Assembly: GCA_036925085.1 (NCBI GenBank)
Contig: JAUPFP010000004.1
Span: 1,874,001-1,938,000 of the forward strand
Length of the DNA: 64,000 bases
Source: Brachycybe producta
Lineage: Eukaryota > Arthropoda > Diplopoda > Playtdesmida > Andrognathidae
Direction: 5' to 3'
The translations under genes and the position numbers were made by a program. Shown here piece by piece: positions 46,746 through 59,991 of this stretch. Positions within the stretch are counted from its first letter, which is position 1. Every line of letters starts with the position of its first letter. Under the pieces are notes generated by a model. It searched no databases, was not told the origin of the DNA, and saw only the letters and a program-made list of their open reading frames with translations.

Positions 46746-49700
46746 TGCCTACTAATACTTAAATGATTATTTTAACGCTTTGAAAGTTGATAAAAAACCT
46801 GAAATTTGGATTATATTTCAGACAGTCAGGAAACGTTTTGAAAAATATCATTATGCATATCAGCATAAAATTATAATTTTCTGGTTGTTACATCTGGATT
46901 TTCGATCATCTTGTGATGATACATGTATATATTATGTAATAGTAAATAAATCTTATGCCACACAGAAGCTATGTTTTGTTTTAAATGTATAATTTAAGTA
47001 TATAGCGCACTTTTTAAAGGGTGATCATCACCTGTGGAAATTTAATTTTAATTTGTCTGTAACATGCATGCTTGGCTTCTAGTGTGTGTGTGTGTGTGTG
47101 TGTTTTTCTATGTACTCTTGTTTCTTTTCGCATGACATTCCAGAGTTACCATTTGCAGAGTTAGTTGTTGTAGACTTTTATAAAAAAAAAGTTTATAACA
47201 ATTGTTGCCCACCTTGATCATCTCAGCAGTAGGCCTTGTGTTAGTACATATGTAAGCTCGATTTGCCGCTGAAGCTTCAGGCCATTTTGGTTCAATTCGC
47301 TTAAATTTATATATATTTTTTTTGTTAAGCTTATTTGTTCTCATTTTTTGTTAGTCTTAATTCGCCCACCTCAGCGAATACATTAAGCAGAGAAAAAAAT
47401 ATTAGTTTTTGCGATAGAAAAAGTTGAAGTTGTAACAGTTTGCAATTACAAAGATTTTATTTAGTATTTAATATTATTAGTCAATTGAAGAATCAAACTT
47501 TTCTGAAAATAAAAATTGAAAAATATGAAAAATGTTTTTAGAAATTATGCAAAACATGCAAGAAAAGCGTTTGTTGTATGCAAATAAAAATGCATCTTTT
47601 TCCTGACCAAAAAGTGTTTTCATGCTACTTTTTGCAAATTATCAAAGATTGTGTACAGAAGTTGGAGTAAAATGAGTTGAACCCTCATTATGCATTTCCT
47701 GTATTTTATGCAAACGTTTGGCCTTATAACTAATTTGATGATAAAAAACCAATGTACTACAATTTGTACCTTACAGCAGTAGGTTGAATCTTCTAGTCCA
47801 TTTTGTGGTAAACTTTTATTATAGCATTTCACTCTTTAGTATTACGTCTACATTTATTGCCATCTAAAATAGAAATTAAATTCATGCATTTTATATCAAA
47901 AATTGATAAAAAAACCGAGTTTTTTCTACTTTTAAAAGAAAAGCAAATTACAAATTCTACTCTTTTTGGTAGGTCTTTTAAATCCATGTTGGCCACCATG
48001 CAAAAAAAAATAGTATTATTCAAATTGTATTCAAGTCTGAAAAGAAACATTTTACCCTCTAGGGTTAAAACACCAATTTAATTCGTATCATTTTTTTGTT
48101 GGTCAAATGGAACACTGCAGACCAATTATTTTATCTACAAAATGTACACAAAAAAAGTTGTAGTAAATGTCAAGAACTGTTGAAGAAATACTAGTATAGA
48201 GAATGAAACAAAGGGGTTCTTGTATAGAATACAATATCATTATACATTTTACAGTATATATAGGTAGACTTATAAAAAAAAGTAAAAGGACATTATATAA
48301 TAATGAAATTAGGTCTGAAATGCACAACTTTGGGATAACAAACCAAAAAAAAAAATTTTTCTTGTTTGTTAGTTAGAAGAGGTTTTTTTTCTTTTTCTTC
48401 TTCTCCTTGCTTGACTTTTTTCTTATCTGTTTAACACATCAACTAAAACAAATTCAAAATGTTTCTCCTTATTAGTCGAGTATTTGTTGATGTTTTTGTT
48501 GTCATTATTTTGACTCTAGTCTAATATATACTATTAATTTATTATTATTTGAAACTGAGCAAACAACAATGTATTTGAAAGAAAGTGGGGAGGAGGTGAA
48601 CCTATTTGTCGCGACAATTTGTTTTTGTTATCATTTTGAACAATTACCCTATGATGATATAAACTTATTGCTTATATTATAATCTATGCCTTTGTTATAG
48701 AATACACGATTTTCCGACTGTTGTTAATAAGTTTGAAGCAACATTTTCTATTTGAGATCACATATTTCATCCTTTATTGCTGTTTTTTCGGGATTCCATC
48801 TTGAAGCTTTTGTAGTGGCATTTTTTTTTAACAAACGTAAATTAACAAACTAGAAAGAAAAAAGTTGAGGAGGGAGGGTGGGAGGAAAGGTTTTTAAACT
48901 AAACAATTACTCAAGAAGGTGGTGGTTAAGTTTAAAAAGAAAGGCCAAATGAATGTTATTGGTTATCACTTGATAACTAATTTAATTAGTGATGGAGGTG
49001 ATATTCTTTTTTGTTTTGTTTTTAAGAATATATGAATTATTTATGATGTAAGGTTAATAATTATTAATCAATTTTTTAACACTAAAAAGATGAACTTGTT
49101 ACACATGTTAAACTTAGCGAGGGGACCGGAGAAGCCTTTAAATAAGAGGCGTAGGAGTACAGTAGTTTGAAAATGACTTCTATTGTGTTTGCAAATTACT
49201 TTACTGCATGCTTGCAGTAGGACATCATTTTATAGATATAAAAGGATGTTTGAGAATGGTGGCGCTCAATAAGCGCCAAATTGAACTAAAGCAAAACTGA
49301 ATAAAAGGCAAACATTTCGTTTGGAGGTTTGTTCAATTTTGCGCTTTTTGAGTCGCCTTGTACAGGAGCCAATTAGTTGTAACAGTAAAATGACATTATT
49401 CAAAATGGCATTTGTTCGAATTGACGCTTATCCATTTGGCACTTATTCAGTTTGGCGCATTTTCAATTTGGCTCTAGACCAGCACCAAAAAACTTTAGTT
49501 TCTATATGTGCAGCCCTTTGCCTTATATCGTGGCTTTTGGCACTGTGGCGCTTATGCACCGCAAATATACTGTATGTGGTAGTTTTAGTGAAACTTAATA
49601 GTGGTGATTTAGCGGTTATTTAGTTTGGCATTTGTTCACTTCGGTGCTGGATAAGCACCAAAGTTTGTGTGTAATATTTATTTCTATGGTTAAGCTGTCT
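46746..49700. other. AT-rich intergenic sequence, no gene seen
   Basis: A short (GT)n run is at about 47,082-47,103. TTTGGCGC..AAGCGCC-type words recur between 49,260 and 49,660. No exon or element with definable ends was recognised. Confidence 0.5.
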
Positions 49701-49739
49701 GTTTGGTGACAGTCACTTCTGCTAACAGCAGCTAAGCTA

Positions 49740-50166
49740 CAACTAAGACCGTACCATGCTATCATGTTTTCTAACATCCTACATGAACTTCAGTGGAGAT
49801 TACTGGTCAACCGTAGAGCTGAACAAAGCCTTGCACACTTCTCGAACGTTTACTAGCTGCAGAGAACCCGGCATTATTATATGTCTGGCATTCTTACTAG
49901 AAATCTCTGTATACGTTGACATGGACATCCAAAGCCATTTACAGAATTTAAAGCTAGAACTGATTCATGTTTTTGGTTTTTCTTTCCAAAGGTATTAAAG
50001 ACTATAGAATTATCTTCTGGCAGATATTTTTTTAAGGACAAATTTCAATTTAACGATGATGTCTAAATTATGTATAATTTAAATTTTTTCTGATTTGGAT
50101 ATTATATCCCTCTGCTACATGACACGAGCTGATTGCAAGTGTATTGAGTTGAATTGAATTGAATTA
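49740..50166 (+). mobile_element. Non-LTR retrotransposon, decayed 3' end
   Basis: One frame near 49,790-49,860 reads ELQWRLLVNRRAEQSLAHF, resembling the conserved L.W..L..RR segment near the end of CR1-like reverse transcriptase ORFs. About 110-180 bp on, in broken frame, is FFPK-like sequence. The 3' end is GAGTTGAATTGAATTGAATT. It matches the 34,985-35,395 copy over the last ~250 bp. Confidence 0.6.
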
Positions 50167-50744
50167 TGATAAAGATGGAGAATTTCTTCAAATCTAGAAT
50201 ACAGAGGCATCTTAACCTTATGTAAAAGGGTATTTAGAGTGGGTTAAAGCTACCCTGTTGTTGTTAGCATAGAAAAAGGCATTTTTAAGTAAATGATCTT
50301 TGTTGTATAGTATATAATTTTGTTTTTCGGAATAATCTTTCTTGAAAATCCCTAGGGAAACATCGACCATGCAGTTAGATATTGTTTTTTGTCATCCCTA
50401 GAAATTTTTCTTTTTTTTTTCATCAAAAAATGAAATTTTTTTTACAACGGATGTGAAGCGTAATAATAGTTGGATGACAAAGCAATGTTCTTAAATGTTT
50501 TTATGGACAGACACATAAGTAACCAAATTGTATAGCATTAGGCCTTATCTCAAGAGTAGGCCATATAGTACTATATAAAATTAGCAGGTGACCTACATTA
50601 CATTTTTTAAAAAAATAAAACTTAATGTTTTATAATGCATTTTAGATGATTCACAATTGATCTTTGATTGCTCATCAGTAAATTTGCACCAAAAAATAGT
50701 TCAGACAAAAAAAGTTAATCTAAATTTGAAAGAAAAAAAAGTTA

Positions 50745-51405
50745 AAATTTCTTAGCAACTAGAATAGTAGAAAATTATGTTGAAAGTATTTTCATGACAA
50801 ATTATCTTTGTAAATTGTTTATGGTAATTTGGAAATATTTTTATATAAAACTGTGAAATTTGAACAGTTTCAAACAATGTGTAAAAAGTTTTTATTTTAA
50901 GATTCTAGTTTTCTAACATACATTATATAAGCCCTTACGTTGAAGTTTGAAATTTTTCTGAACCTGGTTATTCTGTATTCTAGAAGTAAATTTAATAGAA
51001 ACTTGAGAAAGTGTTTTATAAACTATAAGGGTAGCTAGATCAATCACTTAAGGCTATTTTCATGTTGATATTTTTTATAATGCTGCGCTTGAACTCCTGT
51101 CCCTCTGCCATAGGCCTTTATGGCTGCTTGCAGAGTAATTTTTCAAAATTCAAATTCAAAATAATGAAGTTTTTGTGGAGAAAAATAAAAATATATCTGC
51201 TAAAGCGTTGTCTGCTTAAAATTGAGTCATTTCGAAATTCACATAAAAAGTTTATTTTGAAAGACACCAACATGAAAATAATATTACATGTAAGTGATTC
51301 AGCTACCGTTCTAGTTTCTAACACACGTTCAGTTTCTTCTTAGTATTGCTCTACTGAAACGGCGAGTTCGAAAATCAGCTGTTCATAAAATATCTTAAAA
51401 GTTCA
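50745..51405. repeat. Two FB1 copies, one decayed and one good
   Basis: The decayed copy (50,745-50,935) keeps TTAGCAACTAGAATAGTAG. The second (50,955-51,400) has GTAGCTAGATCAATCACTTA and ATTTTCATGTTGATATTTTT on the left. On the right it has AGTTTATTTTGAAAGACACC, TTCTAGTTTCTAACACACG, TTCAGTTTCTTCTTAG and GAGTTCGAAAATCAGCTGTT, then CATAAAATATC. The loop holds about 90 bp of unrelated sequence. Confidence 0.7.
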
Positions 51406-51742
51406 CTTTTTATTCTGAAAAAAGTTTAAGCCATGCTTTATACACCTAGAAATTATTACTTTTAACTTAAAAATGAGCTTTCTTGTTAGAAAAATGCCAT
51501 TTTTGTCCACATTTAGCTTGATTTATATGTTGGAATGCCTTGTTATCGTGTTGGATAATTTGGTTATTGTTTCTTTTCTTAGTATTATGCAATTGATTAC
51601 AGATAACATTTTGCTGTAATTCATTTAGTTGGGGTCCTCATTTTTAAAAACTTCATCTTTATGTTGTTTTCTTAAATGTGAAACGTTTAAAGAATAACTA
51701 AAGAATAATATAAATAATACAATGGAATGTGGTGAACGAGTT

Positions 51743-51743
51743 T

Positions 51744-51799
<56 letters not shown>
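51743..51799. repeat. (GA)n microsatellite
   Basis: Nearly uninterrupted GA repeat of about 55 bp. Confidence 0.95.
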
Positions 51800-51807
<8 letters not shown>

Positions 51808-52261
51808 GGGACACTGTAAAGGTTTACTTAATGAGAGATATAAGCCAGAAATAAAGTTCATAAGTCTAATGTAAAGAACAAGTTTAGTTTTGAAAAAGTA
51901 AAAACTTATTAAAAAATTACATTAAGTGCTAAATGTAAAAAAATGCTAATGTGAATGATGGACATACAATGTAACCTTGCTTTTAATTTAAGGAGAAAAA
52001 AATAGTCATCATATTAAAATTTGTGATGAAAGTTGCTTTCTTTAAGGTCTCACAAAAAACTTCTTCAATTAAAATAAGTTTTAGTTCTTGGCTTTAAATT
52101 TAAAGTGACCATTACTTCCAGAAATTTCTTGTCAAAACATTGTCAAGAATTAGTCAACGATTACCAAAATGATTTTTAAAATTTAATATAAGTCATTAAT
52201 ATAATTTAAAAAATTAAAAATCAGTTAACTTCATATACGAGCGTAAATGGACTTTATCAGA

Positions 52262-52505
52262 TAGATGCGCCACCAAACAACAGACATTGGCAACAAAACT
52301 CCCGAAAAGATACTTCTCTACTCGAGTTTTGATGTGTTGTCACCTCACATTACTTTTCATTTGAAGAAGGTTGTATTGAGTTTAATATGAATAGGGAATA
52401 CATGTATTTGATTAAGGAATTCTGGAAATGTGAGGTGACAACCTTTGTCACAAAAATATGGGAAGACTTTTGTTTTTGGAAATTTAAATTGGCGTCGTTT
52501 GGTGA
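52262..52505. repeat. Imperfect inverted-repeat element
   Basis: GTTGTCACCTCACATT (about 52,336) pairs with AATGTGAGGTGACAAC (about 52,426). The outer parts CCACCAAACAACAGACATTG and CAATTTAAATTTCC/GGCGTCGTTTGGTGA are looser complements. It is non-coding and MITE-like. Confidence 0.5.
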
Positions 52506-54831
52506 CTCAGGAAAAATAGTTTTTGTAATCGTTGCTTAAGTCTTTACATTATTTTGAAAAAAAATTTCTGGAGGTAATACGGTCTCTTTAAAGAATAAGA
52601 TATATAATTCTTATTGGTAAAATCCTAAAGTGATACCATAGTAAAAGGCAACAAGCCAAACTGTGGGAACGCAGTTATTTACTAATTTATTCTAAAAATA
52701 TTGATATAAAGGAATGTTTTTTGCTGATATTTCGGTCTGGTATATAGGGCACACATTAAAACTGAAATTTCATGAAAAAATAAATAATGAAATTAATGAA
52801 AATACAATTAATTCATCATGGAATACATTAAGAAACTCACCAAAAATTGTAAATCGTAATTTAAGATGTGTATACACATCACAAAATTGAAGTTTTTAGT
52901 TTAGTATCGATTGGCTTTGTAAATGCAATTAAAATACATACTGTATATGTAGGTCTTAATGGGATTCAACTTACGCGGTTTTGCGACTTACATGGAAACC
53001 AGTAAATAAACCAGTAATTTAACAAATAATAAAATTATATAATAATAAAATGGATAATGGACAACAACAGTACAGGCAACTACATTTTTCAGCAAAAAGT
53101 AAAAGTGCAATTAAAAATGTACTGCATTTTACTATTACTTTACAAACTTTAGGGTTTTACCAAAAACAATTATGATATATCTTACATTCTTCAATTAAGG
53201 TTCTAATAAGTGGACGAGCAATATGCAAATTAAGAAGAAGAATTTTTATATTTTTTTTAGGAATTCAAACGGCATTTTTTATTTTATCTTTTGTTTTTTC
53301 ATGACTTCAATAATAATTTTTTTTTGAAAAAAATTCTTTTTAACGGTTGTTGTTTTTTTTGTTAGTGTTTGTTGTTACATTTTTTTGTATGTCCAATCGT
53401 CAATGTTCACCATGAACTGGTCAGTCAGTCACTTTTTATAGACGACGACTGTCTTTTTCATTCATTATTAATGTTTCCGACTCCAATTTTTAATGAAGGA
53501 AACACATGAAAATTGTAAGTCATTTCTGTTGTAAAAATTTGTTCACAAGTGATTTTTCTTAGTCATTGAACAAAAACACGCACAAACAAAACATTGAAAT
53601 CTTGATGGAGTTGACTTTTTTAAGTTGACGAGATTATGTATACACTGATAATATAACCAAATGGTTAAAACAAATTTGTCACATGCCAAAAATAATATAT
53701 TAATATTCATATTTTATGGATATATTATTTTGTACTCATAAAAATACGAATAATAATGCTTATGTTCAATAGTAAATTTATTGATCCACTTCAGACAATT
53801 TTGAAATCCTTTTAGAAACAACTTTGAAAAATTCATAATTTGGTAAAAGCTAATGCAGGGGAATATGTTATAAATATTTTCATGATGATACCTTTAGAAA
53901 TAACAATTTAATAATAATAATAGTAAATAATAATTTATGGTAATGTTTATTTCAGTAAGCAACATAAATGTTAACTTACAATGAAACCAATGGTCAATAA
54001 TAAAACAAGACTAAATTTAGAAAACAAACAAAAGAAAAAGATATTTCAGATAGCCAAATTATTAGTTGAAAATTCTCAAATTCAAAAATAAACTAAGATT
54101 ATTCTAGTTTCTAACAAATTTTCATTCAATTGTTGAAGTTTCCTATGAAAAATAAATTTTTATGCACTTTATGCACTTAAAATGGCTGTGAAGCCATTTT
54201 GAATATTAATATTTTTTATTGATGTAAGTCGATAAGACGACATGAACACAATAGTGATAATTACTTATGTCACAAAACAAGTATACAAAAAAAAAATTAT
54301 ACGCCTTTGGGCTAACTAGAAAAAAGATTTATTAGTAGAAAAAAAAATGGGAAAGTTATTTTTGAATTTTTAAGATGGAAAAAAAAAACAGCACTCAAGA
54401 CATTATTCAATGTTTAATTGGTAAACACTACAAATAATGGCTGACCATCGACAGTCACTAATTATACAGACATATGCCTATTGTTAGCTCATGTTAAAGA
54501 AAACTTGTTCATCATAATTTATTATATTCACAGTTCATAATTAAAATTAGCCATTAACGAACGCGGCATTTTATGACGTCAGCGACACAAGGCATTTCAT
54601 ATACATTATAGAAAACAACGTTAATTATATTGAACGTTGATTAATTGATGAAATTCTCGTTGTTTTCTAAAAATTTCTTCTCGTTTTCGCTAATATATAA
54701 CTTCTTGTTATTATGTACAAAAGAAGTCTTTTTTTTTAAACTGTCAGTCTATATGTATTTAAACTCGTAAATTATGTTAGTGTCAAAGTGACTAGCCAAT
54801 GTGTAAAATCACCAAGGCCCCCTGGTTTGTC

Positions 54832-54947
54832 ATTCTGCAAATATGCTCCCGTTTTAGTTAATATGCAAAATGACAACGAATGGTAGGCAGATTTACTTGT
54901 TATTTTAAGCATTTTGCATATTAACTAAAACTTGGGCAAATTTACAG
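54832..54947. repeat. Inverted repeat with ~36-bp arms
   Basis: The left arm ends CCCGTTTTAGTTAATATGC + AAAATG and the right arm begins CATTTTGCATATTAACTAAA + AC. The core 22-24 bases pair exactly, and outer bases (GCAAATATGC against GGGCAAATTTAC) pair less well. The loop is about 37 bp. Confidence 0.65.
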
Positions 54948-55949
54948 CTTGGCTTCTAGAGACATCATTACAGCAAAAAGTCATGAAATTGTGACAGTTA
55001 CACCTTATAATGTTACTGCTCGTGTGCTATTATTTATTATTATATTATGTTGTACACCAGTCAATTGCAGTCATATGACAATATTTGTCATTATATTTTT
55101 TAATTTCCTTTTGTGACTATTACAAGGTTATAAGCTAGATATGACAATTTACTGTCATGTGACAGTCTTATTTCATTTTGTAATGAGCGCCCCTAGATTC
55201 GTTGTTTTTTTATATTGACTAGTAATTATACAAAATATATAGATATTGTGATAGAACCAACTAAGAAATGTTAAGTCTGTCTTAATTAATTCATAGGAAC
55301 TTATGATTTATGGTTCGAACAAAGGGTGGTACCAATAATAACGTGTGTATTTAGAATTATTACATGTTATAACTTTCAATTGTGATTCACTATGCATTTT
55401 TTTGAAGAAGAAGAAAAATTTGCCAATGGAACTTCCATTTGCAGATTCTCATTCTCTCTCTAAACTTCCTGCCTTCTTTTGCTTCTTGTTAACAAATATA
55501 AATGGAATATAATCAATTTTCTTAAAGGTTAACCTCTGGCAAAAGGTTTTTTTTCTTCTTCGTCTTATTCTTATTCTTTGCATTCGTTTTAAGCAGCAAT
55601 AAATATATTGAGTTTGTGTGAACATTTTTGAATAATCTATTGTTAAGGTCCACATTCAGACTAGCGAGAGGTCTACGATGAAATGAAGCGAATGATTTAA
55701 AAGGGGAAATTTGTGGTTTAATCAACCCTCAAATATTGTTGGCCATCATTTTTAAATAGTACTTGTTTTTTTTAGTTATGTTCGCAAACATAAACAACTA
55801 CTTTGTATATATGAAATGGAAATGACATACAAAAAATATTTTATTTCTAACAGTTTACACAATTTAATTTGTTTTTTTTGTATCAATTTATCATGATATA
55901 GAGTAATTCATGACATCATTGAAAGAAGTACATAGAAACACAGTATATT

Positions 55950-56510
55950 TTATGAAAACTAAACCCACTCTGTTGAAATATGTTAAATTATTATTTAAAA
56001 AACAACTTTAAAACATGTCTACAAAGATAATTCTAAAAAACAATTTCGGTGAATCTTCTAGTTTTTAAATATAAAAATTAAAAAAACTCAACGCGTCAGC
56101 TTCCAATACATACACTTACATGTATCATGAAAAAGATGCACAATTGAAGCGCACAATATTTAATGAAACCTAAACCGTTCTAATGAGTTGTGTTAAATTA
56201 TTATAAGAAACTAGAAAACATATCTATGAACATAATTCTAAAAAAAAATTCCGATGTGCCTTCTAGTTTTTAAATAAAATATGAAAAACTGAGCGTGTCA
56301 GCTTTCCTTACATACACTTAACATGTAAAGATGCACGTTGAAGCACAAAATAATGTTTTATAAAAAATAAACCACTATGCATAAATGAATTAATTAAATA
56401 TTAAACAAAACTAGAAAACATATCTTCAAACATAACGATAAAAGGAAATACCTGTGTGCCTTCTAGTTTTTAAATAATGAAAAAATTAAACACAGAGCGC
56501 GTCAATTTCC
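55950..56510. repeat. Three-unit tandem repeat, period ~200 bp
   Basis: Each unit carries an AAACC..AC/GTTCT block, GTTAAATTATTA, AACTAGAAAACATATCT-like sequence, CATAATTCTAAAAA, GTGCCTTCTAGTTTTTAAAT and a GCGYGTCA block. Units begin near 55,960, 56,165 and 56,362. AAACTAGAAAAC and CTTCTAGTTTTTAAA recall FB1 arms, so the satellite may derive from an FB1 relative. Confidence 0.65.
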
Positions 56511-56882
56511 CCATTAAAGTTAACTTTTTTTAACAGGTTTTCGAATGTTTTATACAACATTTTTATATGCTTAAAACGATAATTTCTGATTATTGTCCAC
56601 CTCAAAACTGCCAATAGAAAAAAAATAAATGGACAATAGAATAAGATAAAGTAGGCATAAATTGCTATAAATGGACGCCTTTTTTGGATAATAATAATCA
56701 AATATATATATAAAAATGAGCCACAGTGTGAGATTTAGAAAAAGTAGTAAAGAGAAAAACTGGATTTCAGGTTTTTCCATTTGACAATTGAGTATTAAAA
56801 GTGTGCATGGGGTGATCTCGAGGGCTGAATTTGTAATCCACTTTTCAGCAGTTGTTTCACCTGTATAGAAAGCACTGCCTAC

Positions 56883-56988
56883 CTGTCCAGTGCCTACTAG
56901 ATTGACTACTACTACCCCTTTTTTGTTGTGGCTGGCCATGACCTTCCCCTATATGACAGCCTTGACCGTAGGGGGAGGAGGAGGACAT
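56883..56988 (-). CDS. Candidate first coding exon, unidentified
   Basis: On the minus strand an ATG at 56,988 opens MSSSSPYGQGCHIGEGHGQ, PQQKRGSSSQSSRHWT and reaches ACAG|GTAGGC, a good donor at 56,882. A second ATG at 56,939 (TCATGGCC) in another frame gives MASHNKKGVVVVNLVGTGQ up to the same donor and stays open past it. No next exon was identified and no family recognised. Local GC is higher than in the surroundings. Confidence 0.25.
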
Positions 56989-57639
56989 AATACTCGTCGA
57001 ACTTAACTCATTATTCGGCCATTCACACTCACGACTTTTGGTGTGTTCTGTGCTGTGTGTGTGTTTGCTTCAAAAAGAACAGATACAAAAATACAACTTT
57101 TAAAGTTTTTTTCAATTGAAAGTCAACCTCTTTAAAGTTACTAGAAATAAATTGAGAGCACTTTTGTTTTTGCATTATAGAAAAAAAAGTATTTAAGAAT
57201 GATTAGTTATGTTTTTTTTTCTTCTTCTTCTTAGGTTTGACTATCTCGATGTTGATTGAACTTTTGTTATAAATTCAATTACAATGTTGTTTTCCCTTTT
57301 TTTAATGATGGACACAAACAAGTGTAGAGACCACATAAATTTTCAATGTTTCAAAACCACCCTTTATGAATTGTTTCTATATATTATCCTATTACAAAGA
57401 AGAAGAAAAAAAAGTTTAGTCAAGTATCTAAAGGTTAGCAAATGTCTTGACAGTAATTAGTAATTACAAATTGTATTTATATTTTTTGCTGAACAATCAT
57501 TTGAGCAAAGTGATTAATTAATAGAAATTTTCCAATTATTTAGTAAATGGCACCAATTGTCAGGATTTCAAATAACAAGAACATTTTAAAAGATATATAT
57601 CGCAAGAATAACTTTTATTTGGTCTTTAACTTTTATTTG

Positions 57640-58080
57640 GTCTTTAATAAGGTCCTTGGTAACTTTTATTAAAAGTTTTAATGTGTATTGCATGTGATAA
57701 TATCTTTTAAAATAAACTTTTTATTACTGTTTAGTATAAAAAGACCAAGATGTACCACAATTAATGTTTGATGGCTATAGCTGGCTAACATGAAATGAGG
57801 AAATGTGATGGTTTATTTTAAAAGATATCGTCACTTTCATAAAAATACCTGTAACTGCAGAGCTTGTAACTAAGTCATTTTTGCGTTCGAGGCAAGAATA
57901 AAACTGGCGCCCCCTTAGTATTATCATTCTAGTTACTTTGCGCCACTAAACCTTGCGCCCGAGGCAAGAATAAAACTGGCGCTCCCTTAGTATTATTATT
58001 CTAGTTACTTTGCGCCATTTCAGCGCCACTAAGCTTTGCACCTAAGGCAGATGCCGCCTCGTCCTAGTTACAGCTCTGTA
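57640..58080. repeat. Decayed FB1 copy followed by a 72-bp duplicated GCGCC repeat
   Basis: AATATCTTTTAAAATAAACT and GTTTATTTTAAAAGATATCG form a residual FB1 palindrome. From 57,888 a 72-bp unit (CGAGGCAAGAATAAAACTGG... TTACTTTGCGCC) occurs twice in tandem, ending AGGCAGATGCCGCCTCG near 58,060. Related sequence is at 46,545-46,690 and 38,700-38,830. Confidence 0.65.
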
Positions 58081-58174
58081 TTACTGTATACGTTTATACT
58101 TATCGATTCAAACAAAAGTTGAAATTACTTCAAAATAAAGAAGTTCGATTTTTTTATTGATTTTCATTTTGCAG

Positions 58175-58323
58175 GTTGAAATCAAGATTAATTTTTTTTG
58201 GAGATGGTCAACTTCATCAGTCAGTAGTGTGTGATGTTCAGTTTTATTCATTTAACTAACTGGACTGGAAATTACAAAGGGTGAAACTTGAAAGTTCCAT
58301 GCATAATGGATATCTAAAGACTG
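58175..58323 (+). other. Candidate untranslated exon
   Basis: A T-rich tract and TTTTGCAG precede 58,175, and CTG|GTAAGTTT, a strong donor, follows 58,323. All three frames contain stops, so if real it is a 5' UTR exon of a rightward gene starting translation elsewhere. Confidence 0.2.
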
Positions 58324-59848
58324 GTAAGTTTGTACTTATGACTTATTTTAACCAAACAACTTTCTTTTCATTTTCAACACCTTCTTAAATCACCTGTTGA
58401 GGTGAAGTAGAAGAAGGAACTAACTAACCATAAAAAAGTGTAATATGCTTCCTTTACTTAGACCTGCTTACTGGCTCAGATGATCTTGAACAACAAAAAC
58501 ACAAAGTGTCCCTTAAAAACAGCTTTAATTTTCGTGATATTTCAACAAAAAAACATTTTTTGATAAATTTTTAGCCATCTGCGTACCTTATGATAGAAAA
58601 GGGCTGGTTTTTCTTTCATATTGCTCAATCACCTACCACCTGGTATAATATTACCAAACATCTATAAAATATTGATTATGGCTTTTGAAATTTTAATATG
58701 AATATTTCAGTTTTCTCTGAAATTTGAAGAGCGTGTCTGATCTTTTAAAAAATATGTTGTTCACAAATTTTTGCAATCTTTATATAATGGTAAAAATTTA
58801 CTCATTTGACATCTGTTTTAACTTTTTTTTCTTCTCCTTTTTAAATTTTCGGATCTTCTTTTCAAGTCAAGTTTTATGCTTTTAATTGTGATTTTCTGCA
58901 AATCGTTTCGGATATTTCTTTTGTGGTTTTCGTGTTATCAATTTTTTTTGTGACATTAGATTTTTATGGTAAAAGTATCAAAATAATCTTAAGAAAACGT
59001 TATTATTTAATTCGTTTCTTTTTAAAATTCCACTAAACACTTATCTTATAGTTTGGGCATTAAGATATCCGCTCCTCCACTATATATTTTATTGGGGCGG
59101 GAGACCTATAGCCCATGGTCACGCTATCTTGACCATCCATGTCACTCGAGGCCATCCACAAATTGAAGACTATTATGATCTTATTATTTAGAAGGAGTCT
59201 TAAGTGTGTTTTTGCATGCTTCAGTCTTTAGAGGGTCACTCGTAGTTAGGCTGCAAATTGCAATTTTTTTTTTTTTGGTAGTTGGCCGCAAGTGTCTTGA
59301 TTGAATGTTTGAAATTTCACTCGTCTGCATTGGAATATATAGGGTATAAAGGGTGTGGTGTGATGGGTGCTGAATAATCATCTTTGCGTGTGGTTTTTGG
59401 CTTACAAGTATACCTTTTTATTATGGGGTGTAGAAGAATCTGGCATTTCATCAGCATAAATCAAATGTGCAACTTAAGATGTAATTGGCTATATTACAAT
59501 AATTAACACATTTTTTTTTACAAAGCTTTGATGCAATAATTTTGCGAGTAGCTTAGTTCCAGTGTTCCACTTGTTTCATCATTTCTTGCCTACTTTGTTA
59601 TTGAGGCCCCTAAATAGATATTGGACATAACTAAATAATTAAATGCTCATTAACTATTTATATGATCATATAAATGCAATTGATTTGAAGCTGCTTTATA
59701 GTGGTTAAATATTTTTTTTACTTACATGTTAAAATTGGATAGTTAACTACAAATGTAGATTGACAGTGTTGATAATCTTAGGAATAAAGTAGATATTTTT
59801 TATCTATAATTCTACTTAAGTATAATTTTTTGCAAGTTAAGTCTTTAT

Positions 59849-59991
59849 CAATTCTTTTTTTTTATTTTCACAATTACTGTTTAGTTAACATAACCATATT
59901 GTTCAGAAAAAAATTGGGATAATTGTCATTTTTTACGACCAATATGGTTATGTTAACTAAACAGTAATTGTGAGAATAAAAAAAATTGATT
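59849..59991. repeat. Near-perfect inverted repeat, ~50-bp arms
   Basis: CACAATTACTGTTTAGTTAA + CATAACCATATTG (59,870-59,902) is exactly complemented by CAATATGGTTATG + TTAACTAAACAGTAATTGTG (59,940-59,972). Pairing continues outward through T/A-rich sequence to AATC/GATT. The spacer is about 37 bp. Such low divergence between arms suggests a young element or recent homogenisation. Confidence 0.85.

Noticed and set aside
56571-56939. 122-codon minus-strand frame
   Set aside because: The part beyond the donor at 56,882 has no coding character; only the short piece before it is kept as a weak alternative exon frame.
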